NCBI GenBank assembly: GCA_020848545.1
Contig: JADLHZ010000027.1
Coordinates: 62,001 to 126,000 of the forward strand
Length of the DNA: 64,000 nucleotides
Direction of reading: 5' to 3'
From: Deltaproteobacteria bacterium
GTDB taxonomy: Bacteria > Myxococcota > JADLHZ01
Shown here one piece after another: positions 36,187 to 44,701 of this stretch. Made by a program: the position numbers and the translations under genes. The notes below the pieces were generated by a model, which ran no database searches, was not told the DNA's origin, and worked only from the letters and a program-made list of their open reading frames with translations. Position 1 is the first letter of the stretch, and the number at the start of each line of letters is the position of its first letter.

Positions 36187-36253
36187 GAGTGTCCGACGCG
36201 CGTAAGACACGAGTGTCCGATTTTGGGACACTCCGGTCTTCGTGCGTCGGACA
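36187..36253. promoter_or_regulatory. Nested inverted repeat between divergent genes, probable operator
   Basis: GAGTGTCC (36211-36218) and GGACACTC (36226-36233) form a perfect inner stem with a 7-base loop. Outside it, GTCCGACGC...AAGAC (36191-36208) pairs with GTCTTCGTGCGTCGGAC (36236-36252) with about two mismatches. GAGTGTCCGA also occurs as a direct repeat at 36187 and 36211, 24 bases apart. The site lies midway between two divergent genes, as expected for an operator or a hairpin controlling both; the regulator is unknown. Confidence 0.6.
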
Positions 36254-36291
36254 GTGCCCTTCGCGCCGAAGATAGCGGCGGAGGAAACACC

Positions 36292-37104
36292 ATGCGCGTT
36301 TTGAAAGCTGCTCCCGCCGCCGTCCCCTCGCCTGTCGCGCCGCCCGTCGCCACGCCCGTCGCAGAGCCAAAGTGGGTGCCGCGCATGGAGCTCGAGTGGG
36401 GCTATAACCGCGGCTACTTCACGAACAGCACGATCGCCATCTCGGGCCCGGGCTACGCGTTCACGATCCACGACGTTAGCGCGTCGGATCGGCCGGAGAT
36501 CGGCAAGGCGCTCGACCTCATCAACACGATCGCGCAGTTCAACGCGCGGCTCTCGTTTCGGGTGACGAAGAACCTGTCGATCGGCTTCGGCACCGATCAC
36601 ATGAAGTACGTGCTCGATCAGGGCCAGACGACCACGCTCTCCGGCACGATCATGGAGCAGGCGTCGGCGGAGCACGCGGGGAACTACGATCGCGCTCCGA
36701 CGAAGATCGGCGACGGCATCGTCAACGGCTTCGAGCACACGAACGGCTTGAACCTCGTCGACGTCGACGTCGGCTACGTGCACGAGCTCGCGGCGACGCG
36801 GAGGCGCGAGGTGTCGCTCAGCACGAAGCTCTCCGGTCACGTGGGCGTCGTCGTGCCGAAGTCGGACATCACCTTGTTCGGCCAGCGCCTCGACGCGCCC
36901 TTTCACATCGCGGGCTACGGCTTGTCGGCGAGCGCGGCGGTGCGCGTGACCTTCGTCGATTGGGTGTTCGTCGAGGCGAAGATGAAGGGTGGGTTCATTC
37001 ATCTGCCGGACGTGACGGCGGTCGGAGGGAAGGCGTCGCACATGTTTGGGTACTTCGAACCGATGGCGACGATCGGAGTGTCGATTCCGTTGGGGAAGCC
37101 GTGA
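36292..37104 (+). CDS. Predicted outer-membrane barrel-like protein, Pro/Ala-rich N-terminus
   Basis: The 270-residue protein has beta-strand character throughout (MELEWGYNRGYFTNSTIAISGPGY, ARLSFRVTKNLSIGFGTDHMKY, GFEHTNGLNLVDVDVGYVHEL) and resembles conserved outer-membrane barrels seen in several Proteobacteria. The N-terminus (MRVLKAAPAAVPSPVAPPVA) has no hydrophobic core for export, which is odd for a barrel. The GGAGG-type site at 36280-36284 supports the ATG at 36292. It is divergent from a second barrel-like gene and ends where a dispersed repeat begins. A function cannot be assigned. Confidence 0.65.
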   Translation: MRVLKAAPAAVPSPVAPPVATPVAEPKWVPRMELEWGYNRGYFTNSTIAISGPGYAFTIHDVSASDRPEIGKALDLINTIAQFNARLSFRVTKNLSIGFGTDHMKYVLDQGQTTTLSGTIMEQASAEHAGNYDRAPTKIGDGIVNGFEHTNGLNLVDVDVGYVHELAATRRREVSLSTKLSGHVGVVVPKSDITLFGQRLDAPFHIAGYGLSASAAVRVTFVDWVFVEAKMKGGFIHLPDVTAVGGKASHMFGYFEPMATIGVSIPLGKP

Positions 37105-37260
37105 ACGGGGGACGGGGACGGTCCCGTGCAGGAGCACGAGCACGAGCACGCATCCGAGCACGAGCAGGAGGATCGTGGACGGTTTCCAACGTTCACGCTT
37201 TTCCCTTCACGTGCTCGTCGACCTGCTCGTGCTCGTTGCCGGGCACGGGACCGTACCGGC
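37100..37260. repeat. Dispersed palindromic repeat element, copy 1 (complete)
   Basis: ACGGTCCCGTGC (37118-37129) and GCACGGGACCGT (37243-37254) are a perfect 12-bp inverted repeat. Inside the ends lie GAGCAC-type tandem units on the left (37132-37150) and GTGCTC-type units on the right (37210-37236), so the element can fold into a long hairpin. It begins over the stop of the barrel-like gene and ends next to the ligD stop. The complement of part of it closely matches the sequence at 51491-51560. No open frame is evident in it. Confidence 0.72.
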
Positions 37261-37261
37261 G

Positions 37262-39769
37262 CTACTGATCGAGCTTCGCCAACCGCTCCAACACCGCGAC
37301 GAGATCCGGCTTCTCGTCGAGCAATCCTTCGTGCGGATCCCGCTTCCGCTTCTCGCAGTGCTTCAGCGCGTTTCGCACGGTGAACGCCCGCGCCGTCAGC
37401 CTCTTCCCGACGGCGCTCCACTCTAGCGGCATCGACACCGGCGCTTCGACGAACGGTCGCACGCAGTACGGGCCGGCGATCGTCTTGCCGTGCCCATTCT
37501 GAAAGCAGTCGAGATAGACGCGACCTTTGCGGCGAGACGGCTCGCGCTCCATCGTCGCGATGTCCGGCAGCTGCTCGGCGATCTTGCCGGCGATGAGCAG
37601 CGCGAGCGTCCGCGACTGCGCGTAGGTGCACTGCTTGCCGAGCGGCAGCAGCACATGGAGTCCGCTCGATCCGGTCGTCTTCGCGTACGATGGGATCTCG
37701 ATCGCCTCGCACAGCTTCCGCAACGCTACCGCGATCGCCACGACGTCTGTAAACGGCGCCGTCTTCGGATCGAGATCGATGATCGTGTAGTCCGGGTGCT
37801 CGAGCGATCCGATCCGGCTCGACCACACGTGGATCGGGATCGTCGCCATGTTCGCCACGTAGGCGAGCGCCTCGGCGGTATCGAGCACGAAGTGATCGAT
37901 GTCGCGCTGGGTGCTGTCGCTGAACATGCGCGCGCGGCGCAGCCACTGAGGCGCGAAGTCCGGCGCGTCCTTCTGGAAGAACGACTTGCCAGCGTAGCCG
38001 TCGGGGAAGCGCGTGAGCACCGCCGGCCGCTCGCGGTAGTACGGCAGCGCAAAGGGCGCGATCGATCGATAGTAATCGACGAAGATGCGCTTCGTCACGC
38101 CGGGAAAGAGCTCCTTGTCGGGATTCGATACGACGACCGTCGCCGCCGACGCGCTCGCCCCGGCCGAATACGTCCCCGGTCCCTTTTCCCTCTTCTTCGG
38201 CTCTCCGAAGGTGCACTCCGCTGGCGTCTTGTCGTCGCGCACGCGGACGAACACGGGATGCCGCAGGCGGCCTTCGCCGGAGAGGGTCAGGTAGCGCACC
38301 TCGACGACGAGCTTCGGCGTCACCCAAACGGCGTCGCGGGTGTCTTCGGCCGGCGCCTCCGCGACCGGGCGTTTGCCGATCGCGGTGTCGAGCTCGGCGC
38401 GAATCGCCTGGAGCTGCCGCTGATCGAAGCCACTGCCGACGCGGCCCATGTAGCGCCAGCCGCGCCCTTCCTTCGCCGCGAGCAGCAAGCCGGAAAACCC
38501 GACGCGCGCGCCCGCGGGCCTCCCGTAGCCGATGACAGCGAGATCGGCGGTCTTCGTCAGCCGCACCTTCAGCCAGTCGCGGTGGCGGCCCGAACGATAC
38601 GGCCCGTCCGCACGCTTCGCCATCACGCCTTCGAGGCCGATCGCCTTGACGCGCTCGAGCAGCCCCTCGCCGTCTTCGGCCACGTGATCGGCGAAGCGCA
38701 GCGCGGGATCGGCGTGGGCGAGCAAGCGCTTCAACGCCGCTTTGCGCTCGAGCAGCGGCAGCGCCCGAAGATCGTAGCCATCGAGCGCGAGCAGATCGAA
38801 CGCCATCAAGGTGAGCGGGATCTCGCGGGCCGCCCGTTCGACATCGCGCGCGTTCGTCAGCTGCGCGCGCTGCTCGAGCTGCGAGAAGCGTGGAAAGCCT
38901 TTCGCATCGAGCGCCACCATCTCACCGTCGATGATGACGTCCTTGGCGTCGAGCGCCTTCACCGCGCGCGCGATCTCCACGAAGCGATCGGTGACGTCCT
39001 TGCCGTGCCGGTAGAAGAGCCGCGGCGCGCCGTCCACCTTGCACGCGAGCAGGCGATAGCCGTCGTACTTCAGCTCGAAGACGAACGCTGGATGGGAGAA
39101 GCCACGCGCGCTCGTCTCGGCGAGCATGAACGCCACGTCCTTCGGCCCGAGCGCGCGCTTCGTGACGCCGCGCGCTTCGAGATCGCTCGCGATCGCCTGC
39201 GCCGGCCGCACGTCGCTCGGTGCGGAGGTGCCCTTGTGCTTCGGCTTCCAGTCGGCCGCCTTCTTCATCAAGAGCCACTGGTTCGTCTGCTTGCCGCGGC
39301 TGCCGGTGCGCACCAAGGTGAAGAGCCCGCGCGCCTTTTGCCCGAAGAGCTCGAAGACGATCTTGCCTTCAGCGAGGCCGCGGCCAACGTCGCCCATCGG
39401 CGCGTAGGTGCCCTTGTCCCAGATGATCACGTCGCCGCCGCCGTACTCGCCCTTCGGGATGAAGCCTTCGAAGTCGGCGTAGGGCAGCGGATGATCCTCG
39501 ACGTGCACCGCCAGGTGCTTGTCCTGAGTCGTTTCTGGGATCCCGCGCGGCACCGCCCACGATACGAGCACGCCGTCGTGCTCGAGCCGCAGATCGTAGT
39601 GCATCCGCGTCGCGTTGTGCGCCTGCACGACGAAGAGACGGCCGCTCGCAGGACGCGCGTCGCCGGCGTCGAACGGCTCCGCCGTCTTCGTCGCGTCGCG
39701 CAGCGTTCGATATTTCTTCAGGCGATACTTCGCGAGGCGCTGCTTCGCGACGCGCTTCTTCGGCGCCAC
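37262..39769 (-). CDS. ligD: Multifunctional NHEJ DNA ligase LigD (phosphoesterase-ligase-polymerase)
   Basis: The 835-residue protein has the Pseudomonas-type order. A 3'-phosphoesterase domain (about 30-190) shows HNATRMHYDLRLEHDG and VEDHPLPYADFEG. The ATP-dependent ligase domain (about 220-520) has the nucleotidyl lysine in FELKYDGYRLL. The archaeo-eukaryotic primase-type polymerase domain (about 545-800) has metal ligands in TIIDLDPKTAPF. With Ku it repairs double-strand breaks by end joining, filling and trimming ends before sealing. It is last in a three-gene minus-strand unit after two transglutaminase-like lipoproteins; ku is divergent beyond them. Confidence 0.95.
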   Translation of the reverse strand: MAPKKRVAKQRLAKYRLKKYRTLRDATKTAEPFDAGDARPASGRLFVVQAHNATRMHYDLRLEHDGVLVSWAVPRGIPETTQDKHLAVHVEDHPLPYADFEGFIPKGEYGGGDVIIWDKGTYAPMGDVGRGLAEGKIVFELFGQKARGLFTLVRTGSRGKQTNQWLLMKKAADWKPKHKGTSAPSDVRPAQAIASDLEARGVTKRALGPKDVAFMLAETSARGFSHPAFVFELKYDGYRLLACKVDGAPRLFYRHGKDVTDRFVEIARAVKALDAKDVIIDGEMVALDAKGFPRFSQLEQRAQLTNARDVERAAREIPLTLMAFDLLALDGYDLRALPLLERKAALKRLLAHADPALRFADHVAEDGEGLLERVKAIGLEGVMAKRADGPYRSGRHRDWLKVRLTKTADLAVIGYGRPAGARVGFSGLLLAAKEGRGWRYMGRVGSGFDQRQLQAIRAELDTAIGKRPVAEAPAEDTRDAVWVTPKLVVEVRYLTLSGEGRLRHPVFVRVRDDKTPAECTFGEPKKREKGPGTYSAGASASAATVVVSNPDKELFPGVTKRIFVDYYRSIAPFALPYYRERPAVLTRFPDGYAGKSFFQKDAPDFAPQWLRRARMFSDSTQRDIDHFVLDTAEALAYVANMATIPIHVWSSRIGSLEHPDYTIIDLDPKTAPFTDVVAIAVALRKLCEAIEIPSYAKTTGSSGLHVLLPLGKQCTYAQSRTLALLIAGKIAEQLPDIATMEREPSRRKGRVYLDCFQNGHGKTIAGPYCVRPFVEAPVSMPLEWSAVGKRLTARAFTVRNALKHCEKRKRDPHEGLLDEKPDLVAVLERLAKLDQ

Positions 39770-39772
39770 GGC

Positions 39773-41716
39773 TTACTTCTTCTTCAACGGGATGAGCTCA
39801 CGCCGGCACTGCGAGAACGCCTTCAGCGCGGCCTCGACCTCGCCGCGGCGCGACGCCGGAACATCGCCTTCCTTCACGCGAATCGTGCGGCGAAAGCGGA
39901 TGCTGGCCGTGCTCTTCGTCGCCTCGCACTCGACGTCGACGACCGCGGTCTTCAGCGTCACCGATTTCGGCAGCGCCGTCGCCTCGTAGCTCTTCGCGAG
40001 ATCGATGTTCAGCACGTCCTCGTAGCGCGCGTTCACCCAGCCGTGGAGCGCGCCGGCGGCGAGCTTGCGATCGGGGCTGTCGTAGCTCGAGTACGCGAGC
40101 TCGAGCGGCAAGAGCATGCCGTCACCGTCCGCCACCAAGTGCTGCGCGACCTTGTAGCGCACCTTCTCCACGCATACGGCCTTCTTGCGATCGCACACGG
40201 CTGGCTTCGACTCTACGAGCTCGCCGCTCTTGACGCGCGCCTTCACCCACTTCTCGTGCGCCTCCTTCCAATCGCGCTCGCTCTTGTCGCGGTTGTCGAC
40301 CATGTCGTCGACGGCGTCGGCGCCTTCGTTCGTGATGTCGACGGCGCCCTCCACGTCCTGCCCGCTCACCTTGATCGTGTGCTCGCGCCGGGTGCCGCTC
40401 GGCATCGCCGGCGTGCCGACCAAGCGCTTGAACTCGAGCGTCACAAGGACGCCCTCGTTCACATCGCGGCGCCCGGCGATGATGACGCCTTCCTTGCCTG
40501 AGACCCATGTCGGCAGCTGCCCTGGCGTGCAGTGCTCGCACGAGGGATCGACGAAGATCGGCGCCGCGATGCCTTCTTGTGCGGCCACGTACAAGAGCAA
40601 GTGATCGAACTGGTTCGGCAGCGGGAACTCGCGCTCGAAGACCAAGCCGTCGTCGCGGCCGACGAGCACGTAGCGCACGTCGACGCCGTTGTCGTCGAGC
40701 ATGTGATACGCGAGCATCGCTTTTTCGAAGTTGTTCGCGAGCTTCTCGTCGACCGCTTCCTTCAGCAAGCGCGCCGACGACAAGTTGGAGACGAAGTTCT
40801 TCAGCTCGACCGACTCGTAGAGCTTGTCCATCGCCTTCGTCACGACGCACTTCTTGTCTTTTCCGCACGCCGACGCGTCGAGCAGCTTCGGCGCGCCCTT
40901 CGTCCACTTGCCGGTGTCGGTATAGAGCGAGCTCGCGACGTTCGAGAGCGTGCGCTCCCAGGTGTCGTTCAACAGGCGGTAGTTCGTGCCGTACTGCAGG
41001 CGCGCGACGCGAAAGGCCCACCACGGCTCGTGATCCTGCCAGGGCGTAGGGAACCAGCCCTTCTCGTGCGCCGGCAAGTTCTGCAGCGTGACCTTGAAGT
41101 GGACGACGCTGCCGTCGCGCGTTTGCAAGAAGCTCTCGGGCCGATTGAAGAGAGCGATCGCGCCGACGACGTTCTTGTTCAACGCGAGCTCGAGCTCGTA
41201 GCGATCGATCGGGATGTCGTCGGTGACGCGCTCGGTGTCCCAGGTGATGATGTGCGGCGAGCCCACGGAGTAGGCGTACTCGATGCGGCTGCCGACGCTG
41301 ACGCCCGGGAAGCGAAAGATCTTCTGCTTGTACTTCGTCTTCTCCTTCTTCTTGCCGACCTTGGCGTCGTCTTCGAGCACCTCCTGCGGCGTCACCTTCT
41401 GCTCGGTGCCGTCCGGCGCGATCGTGCGCGCGTGCAGGTACTCGAGCTCGTCCTTCTCACCGAGCCAGATCTTCACTTGCGCGTGATCGAAGCCGGCCTC
41501 GCTCAAGATGTGGATGATGTCGTGGCGGCGATACTGCGTGTAGCCCGTGAGCCCAGGATCGGCGGGCTCGCTGATCGAGAGCTGGCGCAAGAGCACGACC
41601 GCCTCGGCGTCCTTGTGGCGCCCGGCGTCGACCTTCGGCAGCGCGGCGATCGGCTGAAACTCGAACGATGCGCCGGCGCAAGAGACGAGCGAAAGACACA
41701 CGAGCACGCGGCGCAT
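39773..41716 (-). CDS. DUF3857/transglutaminase-like lipoprotein, catalytic Cys lost
   Basis: This 647-residue lipoprotein (LVSC lipobox, Cys13) has a DUF3857-type N-terminal half (YTQYRRHDIIHIL, VGSRIEYAYSV) and a transglutaminase-like core. By eye alignment with its upstream neighbour, the segment that should read YGDCKDKANLL is replaced by KLANNFEKAML, so the nucleophilic Cys is gone while the His (FDHLLLY) and Asp (FVDPS) positions remain. It is probably a non-enzymatic, substrate-binding paralog. Its ATG abuts the stop of the upstream gene, and its stop lies three bases before ligD. Confidence 0.82.
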   Translation of the reverse strand: MRRVLVCLSLVSCAGASFEFQPIAALPKVDAGRHKDAEAVVLLRQLSISEPADPGLTGYTQYRRHDIIHILSEAGFDHAQVKIWLGEKDELEYLHARTIAPDGTEQKVTPQEVLEDDAKVGKKKEKTKYKQKIFRFPGVSVGSRIEYAYSVGSPHIITWDTERVTDDIPIDRYELELALNKNVVGAIALFNRPESFLQTRDGSVVHFKVTLQNLPAHEKGWFPTPWQDHEPWWAFRVARLQYGTNYRLLNDTWERTLSNVASSLYTDTGKWTKGAPKLLDASACGKDKKCVVTKAMDKLYESVELKNFVSNLSSARLLKEAVDEKLANNFEKAMLAYHMLDDNGVDVRYVLVGRDDGLVFEREFPLPNQFDHLLLYVAAQEGIAAPIFVDPSCEHCTPGQLPTWVSGKEGVIIAGRRDVNEGVLVTLEFKRLVGTPAMPSGTRREHTIKVSGQDVEGAVDITNEGADAVDDMVDNRDKSERDWKEAHEKWVKARVKSGELVESKPAVCDRKKAVCVEKVRYKVAQHLVADGDGMLLPLELAYSSYDSPDRKLAAGALHGWVNARYEDVLNIDLAKSYEATALPKSVTLKTAVVDVECEATKSTASIRFRRTIRVKEGDVPASRRGEVEAALKAFSQCRRELIPLKKK

Positions 41717-43660
41717 TTACTTTCCCCCTCTTTGCTTCAACACGATCGCGCGCGCTTCCGCCTTCAGCGCCTCGTCGAAGAAGCGCTTAGCCTCGCCGTA
41801 GCGCTCCTTTGGCACGACCGATTCGTTCAGCGAGAACGAGCGCTCGATGGTCAACGCCGTCTTGTCGCGCTTGTAGCTGATCGCGTAGCGGCCGATCGTC
41901 GACGTCAAAGACACCGGCTCGGGCAGCGTCGAGACGTCGTACTTGTCACCGAGCGCGATGCGGATCTTGTGCTCGATGCGGCGGCGCTGGCGCAAGATCA
42001 GCGGCAGCTTGCGTTCGCCGGCGTCGCTCAACGCCGGCAGGCCGATCGCGAGCACGCCGTCCGGGCGCAGCGCGACGACGCCGCTCAACGACGTCTCCAA
42101 GTCCAACCGCGCGGTGAGCGACAACGGCTCCTCGGCGATCGGCGCCAGCGGGCTCGCGAGCTCGAGCTTCTTCACCTTCGCGCCTTGGAGCTGCAGCGCC
42201 TTGGCCACCTTGCCGCCGCGCTCGCCTTCGGCCGCGTCGATGAGGGCGCCGCGCAGGTTGTCGGCGAGCACACCGTCGCGCTCCAACTTCAACGAGCCGG
42301 TCAGGCCGGGGCCGCCGAAGGAGAGATCGATCTCGACGCGCTCGAAGTTTCGCTCGGGCGGCGACTCCTGCGTGCGCTCCATCGGTGCGCCCGATGTATT
42401 CAAGCGAATACACGGCGATCCCTGATCCATGCCGGGCAGCCGGCCGAAGGGCGCCGTGCGCGAAGTGGGATCGGTGAGGACGTAGTTGCCGTCGAGCTTC
42501 ACCGCCAAGATCGCGTGATTGTAATTGCCGCCGGTGAGCGTGAGGCGCTGGCGCGGAAAGCCGCTGTGCGCGTGGATGAGCACGAGATCGCTCTCGACCC
42601 CGCTCGCTGCGAGCAAGCGCTTCAACAGGTTCGCTTTGTCTTTGCAGTCGCCGTACTTCAAGCGCAGCACGTCTTCGGCGGCGTGGGGCTTGTATCCGCC
42701 GACGCCGATCTCGATCGCGCAGTAGCTCACGTTGTCGCGCACCCAGTTGTAGAGCTTGCGCGCCTTGTCACGCGGCGAGTCCTCGTCGGTGACGACCTTC
42801 TTCGCCTGCTCCAAGATGTGCGCCGGCGTCGTATCGCCGACCGGCGCGAACTGCTGCGTCACGTCGTAGAGCCAGCGCGAGAGCTCGACCTCGTCTTTGA
42901 CCGCTTCGACGAACGCGCCTTTGTCTTCCCAACGCTTCGGGTGCACGGCGATCGCCGGCGCCAGCTCCCACACGCTCGGCGCGGCGTCGTCGTCGTAGGG
43001 CATCGGCGCGACCTTCTTCGCCTCCCACACGAGCTCGCGCACATCGCCGTCGTCCCTCTGCTGCATCGGCGGCACCGGCGCGAGCTCGGACGGGTACTCC
43101 TTGACGAGCATCGTCCACGTCTTTGGGTGCCGGACGCGCAGCGCCACGTGCTCGACCGGGATGGTCGCCGCGAACGTTTGCTTGTGCGGCCACATGCGCA
43201 GCTCTTTGTGGCGCATGACCACGATCCACTCGATGACGCTGCCCGGCGTCGCCGGCACGTCGAGCATCATCACGCGCGAGTCGGCGTAAAGGACGAAGCT
43301 CTCGTGCGAGGGAAGATCCTCGGTGTCGTCGAGCGCGTAGGTCTTCACCTCGCCGCGCGGCGACACGGTGCGCGCGCTGAACGAGGTGATCTGATCGAAG
43401 GTGCGGCTGTAATAGACGCGAATGCGGCCGAAGTGATCTTTGCCCGGCTTCAACACGCGGATGCGCTCGTGGCTCGTCGCCTCGATGTACGGATCGCCCG
43501 CGGTGCTCGTCTTGTAGTCGAGGAGCACGTCGTCGAGCAGGCGCACGGCGTCCGAGTCTGGGTAGTCCCTGCTCGACGGCAAGGTCGCGAGATCGATGGA
43601 AGCGAAGCCACCGGCGCAACCGACAAAAAAGACGAGGACGAAGAGAGAACATGAGCGCAT
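41717..43660 (-). CDS. DUF3857/transglutaminase-domain lipoprotein with intact active site
   Basis: This lipoprotein, also 647 residues (lipobox FFVGC), has a DUF3857 half (HERIRVLKPGKDHFGRIRV, GSVIEWIVVMRH) and a transglutaminase-type core. The core has Cys in KYGDCKDKANLL, His in YNHAILAV and Asp in VLTDPTS, the papain-like triad. Such proteins are predicted to hydrolyse or modify peptides or proteins in the cell envelope; no substrate is established. The ATG at 43660 is chosen because it starts the signal peptide (MRSCSLFVLVFFVGC). It heads the unit leading to ligD and is divergent from ku. Confidence 0.85.
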   Translation of the reverse strand: MRSCSLFVLVFFVGCAGGFASIDLATLPSSRDYPDSDAVRLLDDVLLDYKTSTAGDPYIEATSHERIRVLKPGKDHFGRIRVYYSRTFDQITSFSARTVSPRGEVKTYALDDTEDLPSHESFVLYADSRVMMLDVPATPGSVIEWIVVMRHKELRMWPHKQTFAATIPVEHVALRVRHPKTWTMLVKEYPSELAPVPPMQQRDDGDVRELVWEAKKVAPMPYDDDAAPSVWELAPAIAVHPKRWEDKGAFVEAVKDEVELSRWLYDVTQQFAPVGDTTPAHILEQAKKVVTDEDSPRDKARKLYNWVRDNVSYCAIEIGVGGYKPHAAEDVLRLKYGDCKDKANLLKRLLAASGVESDLVLIHAHSGFPRQRLTLTGGNYNHAILAVKLDGNYVLTDPTSRTAPFGRLPGMDQGSPCIRLNTSGAPMERTQESPPERNFERVEIDLSFGGPGLTGSLKLERDGVLADNLRGALIDAAEGERGGKVAKALQLQGAKVKKLELASPLAPIAEEPLSLTARLDLETSLSGVVALRPDGVLAIGLPALSDAGERKLPLILRQRRRIEHKIRIALGDKYDVSTLPEPVSLTSTIGRYAISYKRDKTALTIERSFSLNESVVPKERYGEAKRFFDEALKAEARAIVLKQRGGK

Positions 43661-43772
43661 GGGCACGGGCTCATTATCGGTCGACGCGGCGAAGGTCCAC
43701 GCCAAGCGTTTGCGCATTTCTGTCATGATTCACCTGGACACGTGTTCAGCGCTGGCTATTTCGGCCGCGTTC

Positions 43773-43801
43773 TTGGGCGACGAAACGCCGAATGTTAGAA
43801 T
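43773..43801 (+). promoter_or_regulatory. Putative promoter for ku, leaderless start
   Basis: TTGGGC (43773-43778) and TAGAAT (43796-43801) are separated by 17 bases and match the housekeeping -35/-10 pattern at four and five of six positions. The expected start point, about seven bases on, falls at or next to the ATG at 43810, so the ku transcript could be leaderless. No Shine-Dalgarno is seen in front of that ATG, which agrees with this reading. Confidence 0.45.
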
Positions 43802-43809
43802 CGCCGTCT

Positions 43810-44673
43810 ATGCCTCCACACGCCATGGCTTCGGCCACGATCTCCTTCGGCTTGGTCTCGATCCCGGTGAAGCTCTACTCGGCGACGCAGTCGGCCAACG
43901 ACGTCTCGTTCAACATGCTGCACAAGTCGTGCGGGTCGCGCCTGAAGCAGCAGTACATCTGCCCGACGCACAACGAGGTCGTCACCCGCGACGACACGGT
44001 GAAGGGCTACGAGTTCGCCAAGGATCGCTACGTCACCTTTACGCCCGAGGAGCTGAAGATCCTCGAAGAGAAGGCGACGCAGACGATCGAGATCACCGAG
44101 TTCATCCCGCAGACGAAGGTGGATCCCATCTACTTCGACAAGGCCTACTACTTGGGCCCGGACAAAGGCGGCGACAAGCCCTACGCGCTGCTCGCCAAGA
44201 CCATGGCGCAGGCCGGCCGCGTCGCGCTCGCGAAGTACGCCGCGCGCGGCAAGCAGTACCTCATTCTCCTGCGCGCCGTCGGCGACGCGCTCGTCATGCA
44301 ACAGCTGAAGTACGCCGACGAAGTGCGTGCGCTCGACGAGGTGCCGACCGGCGACGTCAAGCAAGTGCGCGACGCCGAGATGAAGCTCGCGCTGCAGCTC
44401 GTCGATCAGATCACGAGCAACGAGTTCAAGCCCGAGAGCTACCGCGACGAAGTGAAGGAGCGCGTGCAGGCGGCGATCCAGAAGAAGGTCGAGGGCGAAG
44501 ACATCTCGGCGCCGCCGGTCGAAGGGCCGAAGGCGGAGATCATCGATCTCATGGAAGCGCTGAAGGCGAGCCTCGGTGGCGGGAAAGCTTCGAAGGACGA
44601 AAAAGCCGAACGCAAGCCGGCGAAGCGTGCACCACGGGCGAGCGCGAAGGCAGCGAAAGCGAAGAGCGGATGA
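43810..44673 (+). CDS. ku: Bacterial Ku protein (NHEJ end-binding)
   Basis: The 287-residue protein is a bacterial Ku: ATISFGLVSIPVKLYSATQ at the N-terminus, HNEVVTRDDTVKGYE, and the beta-barrel core ending about residue 250. A Lys/Ala-rich tail (KASKDEKAERKPAKRAPRAS...) is of the kind that binds DNA or LigD. It forms a ring on broken DNA ends and recruits LigD, encoded 4 kb away on the other strand. The start at 43810 fits the promoter; 43825 (MASATISFG) matches the family start equally well. Confidence 0.95.
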   Translation: MPPHAMASATISFGLVSIPVKLYSATQSANDVSFNMLHKSCGSRLKQQYICPTHNEVVTRDDTVKGYEFAKDRYVTFTPEELKILEEKATQTIEITEFIPQTKVDPIYFDKAYYLGPDKGGDKPYALLAKTMAQAGRVALAKYAARGKQYLILLRAVGDALVMQQLKYADEVRALDEVPTGDVKQVRDAEMKLALQLVDQITSNEFKPESYRDEVKERVQAAIQKKVEGEDISAPPVEGPKAEIIDLMEALKASLGGGKASKDEKAERKPAKRAPRASAKAAKAKSG

Positions 44674-44701
44674 GGATGAAGCCCCCCTCGGTCGTCGATC
44701 C

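Noticed and set aside
37490-43654. Plus-strand frames of about 1000 codons each opposite ligD and the transglutaminases
   Set aside because: Arg/Ala/Leu/Val-rich antisense shadows; the minus-strand proteins are recognisable by motifs over their whole length.
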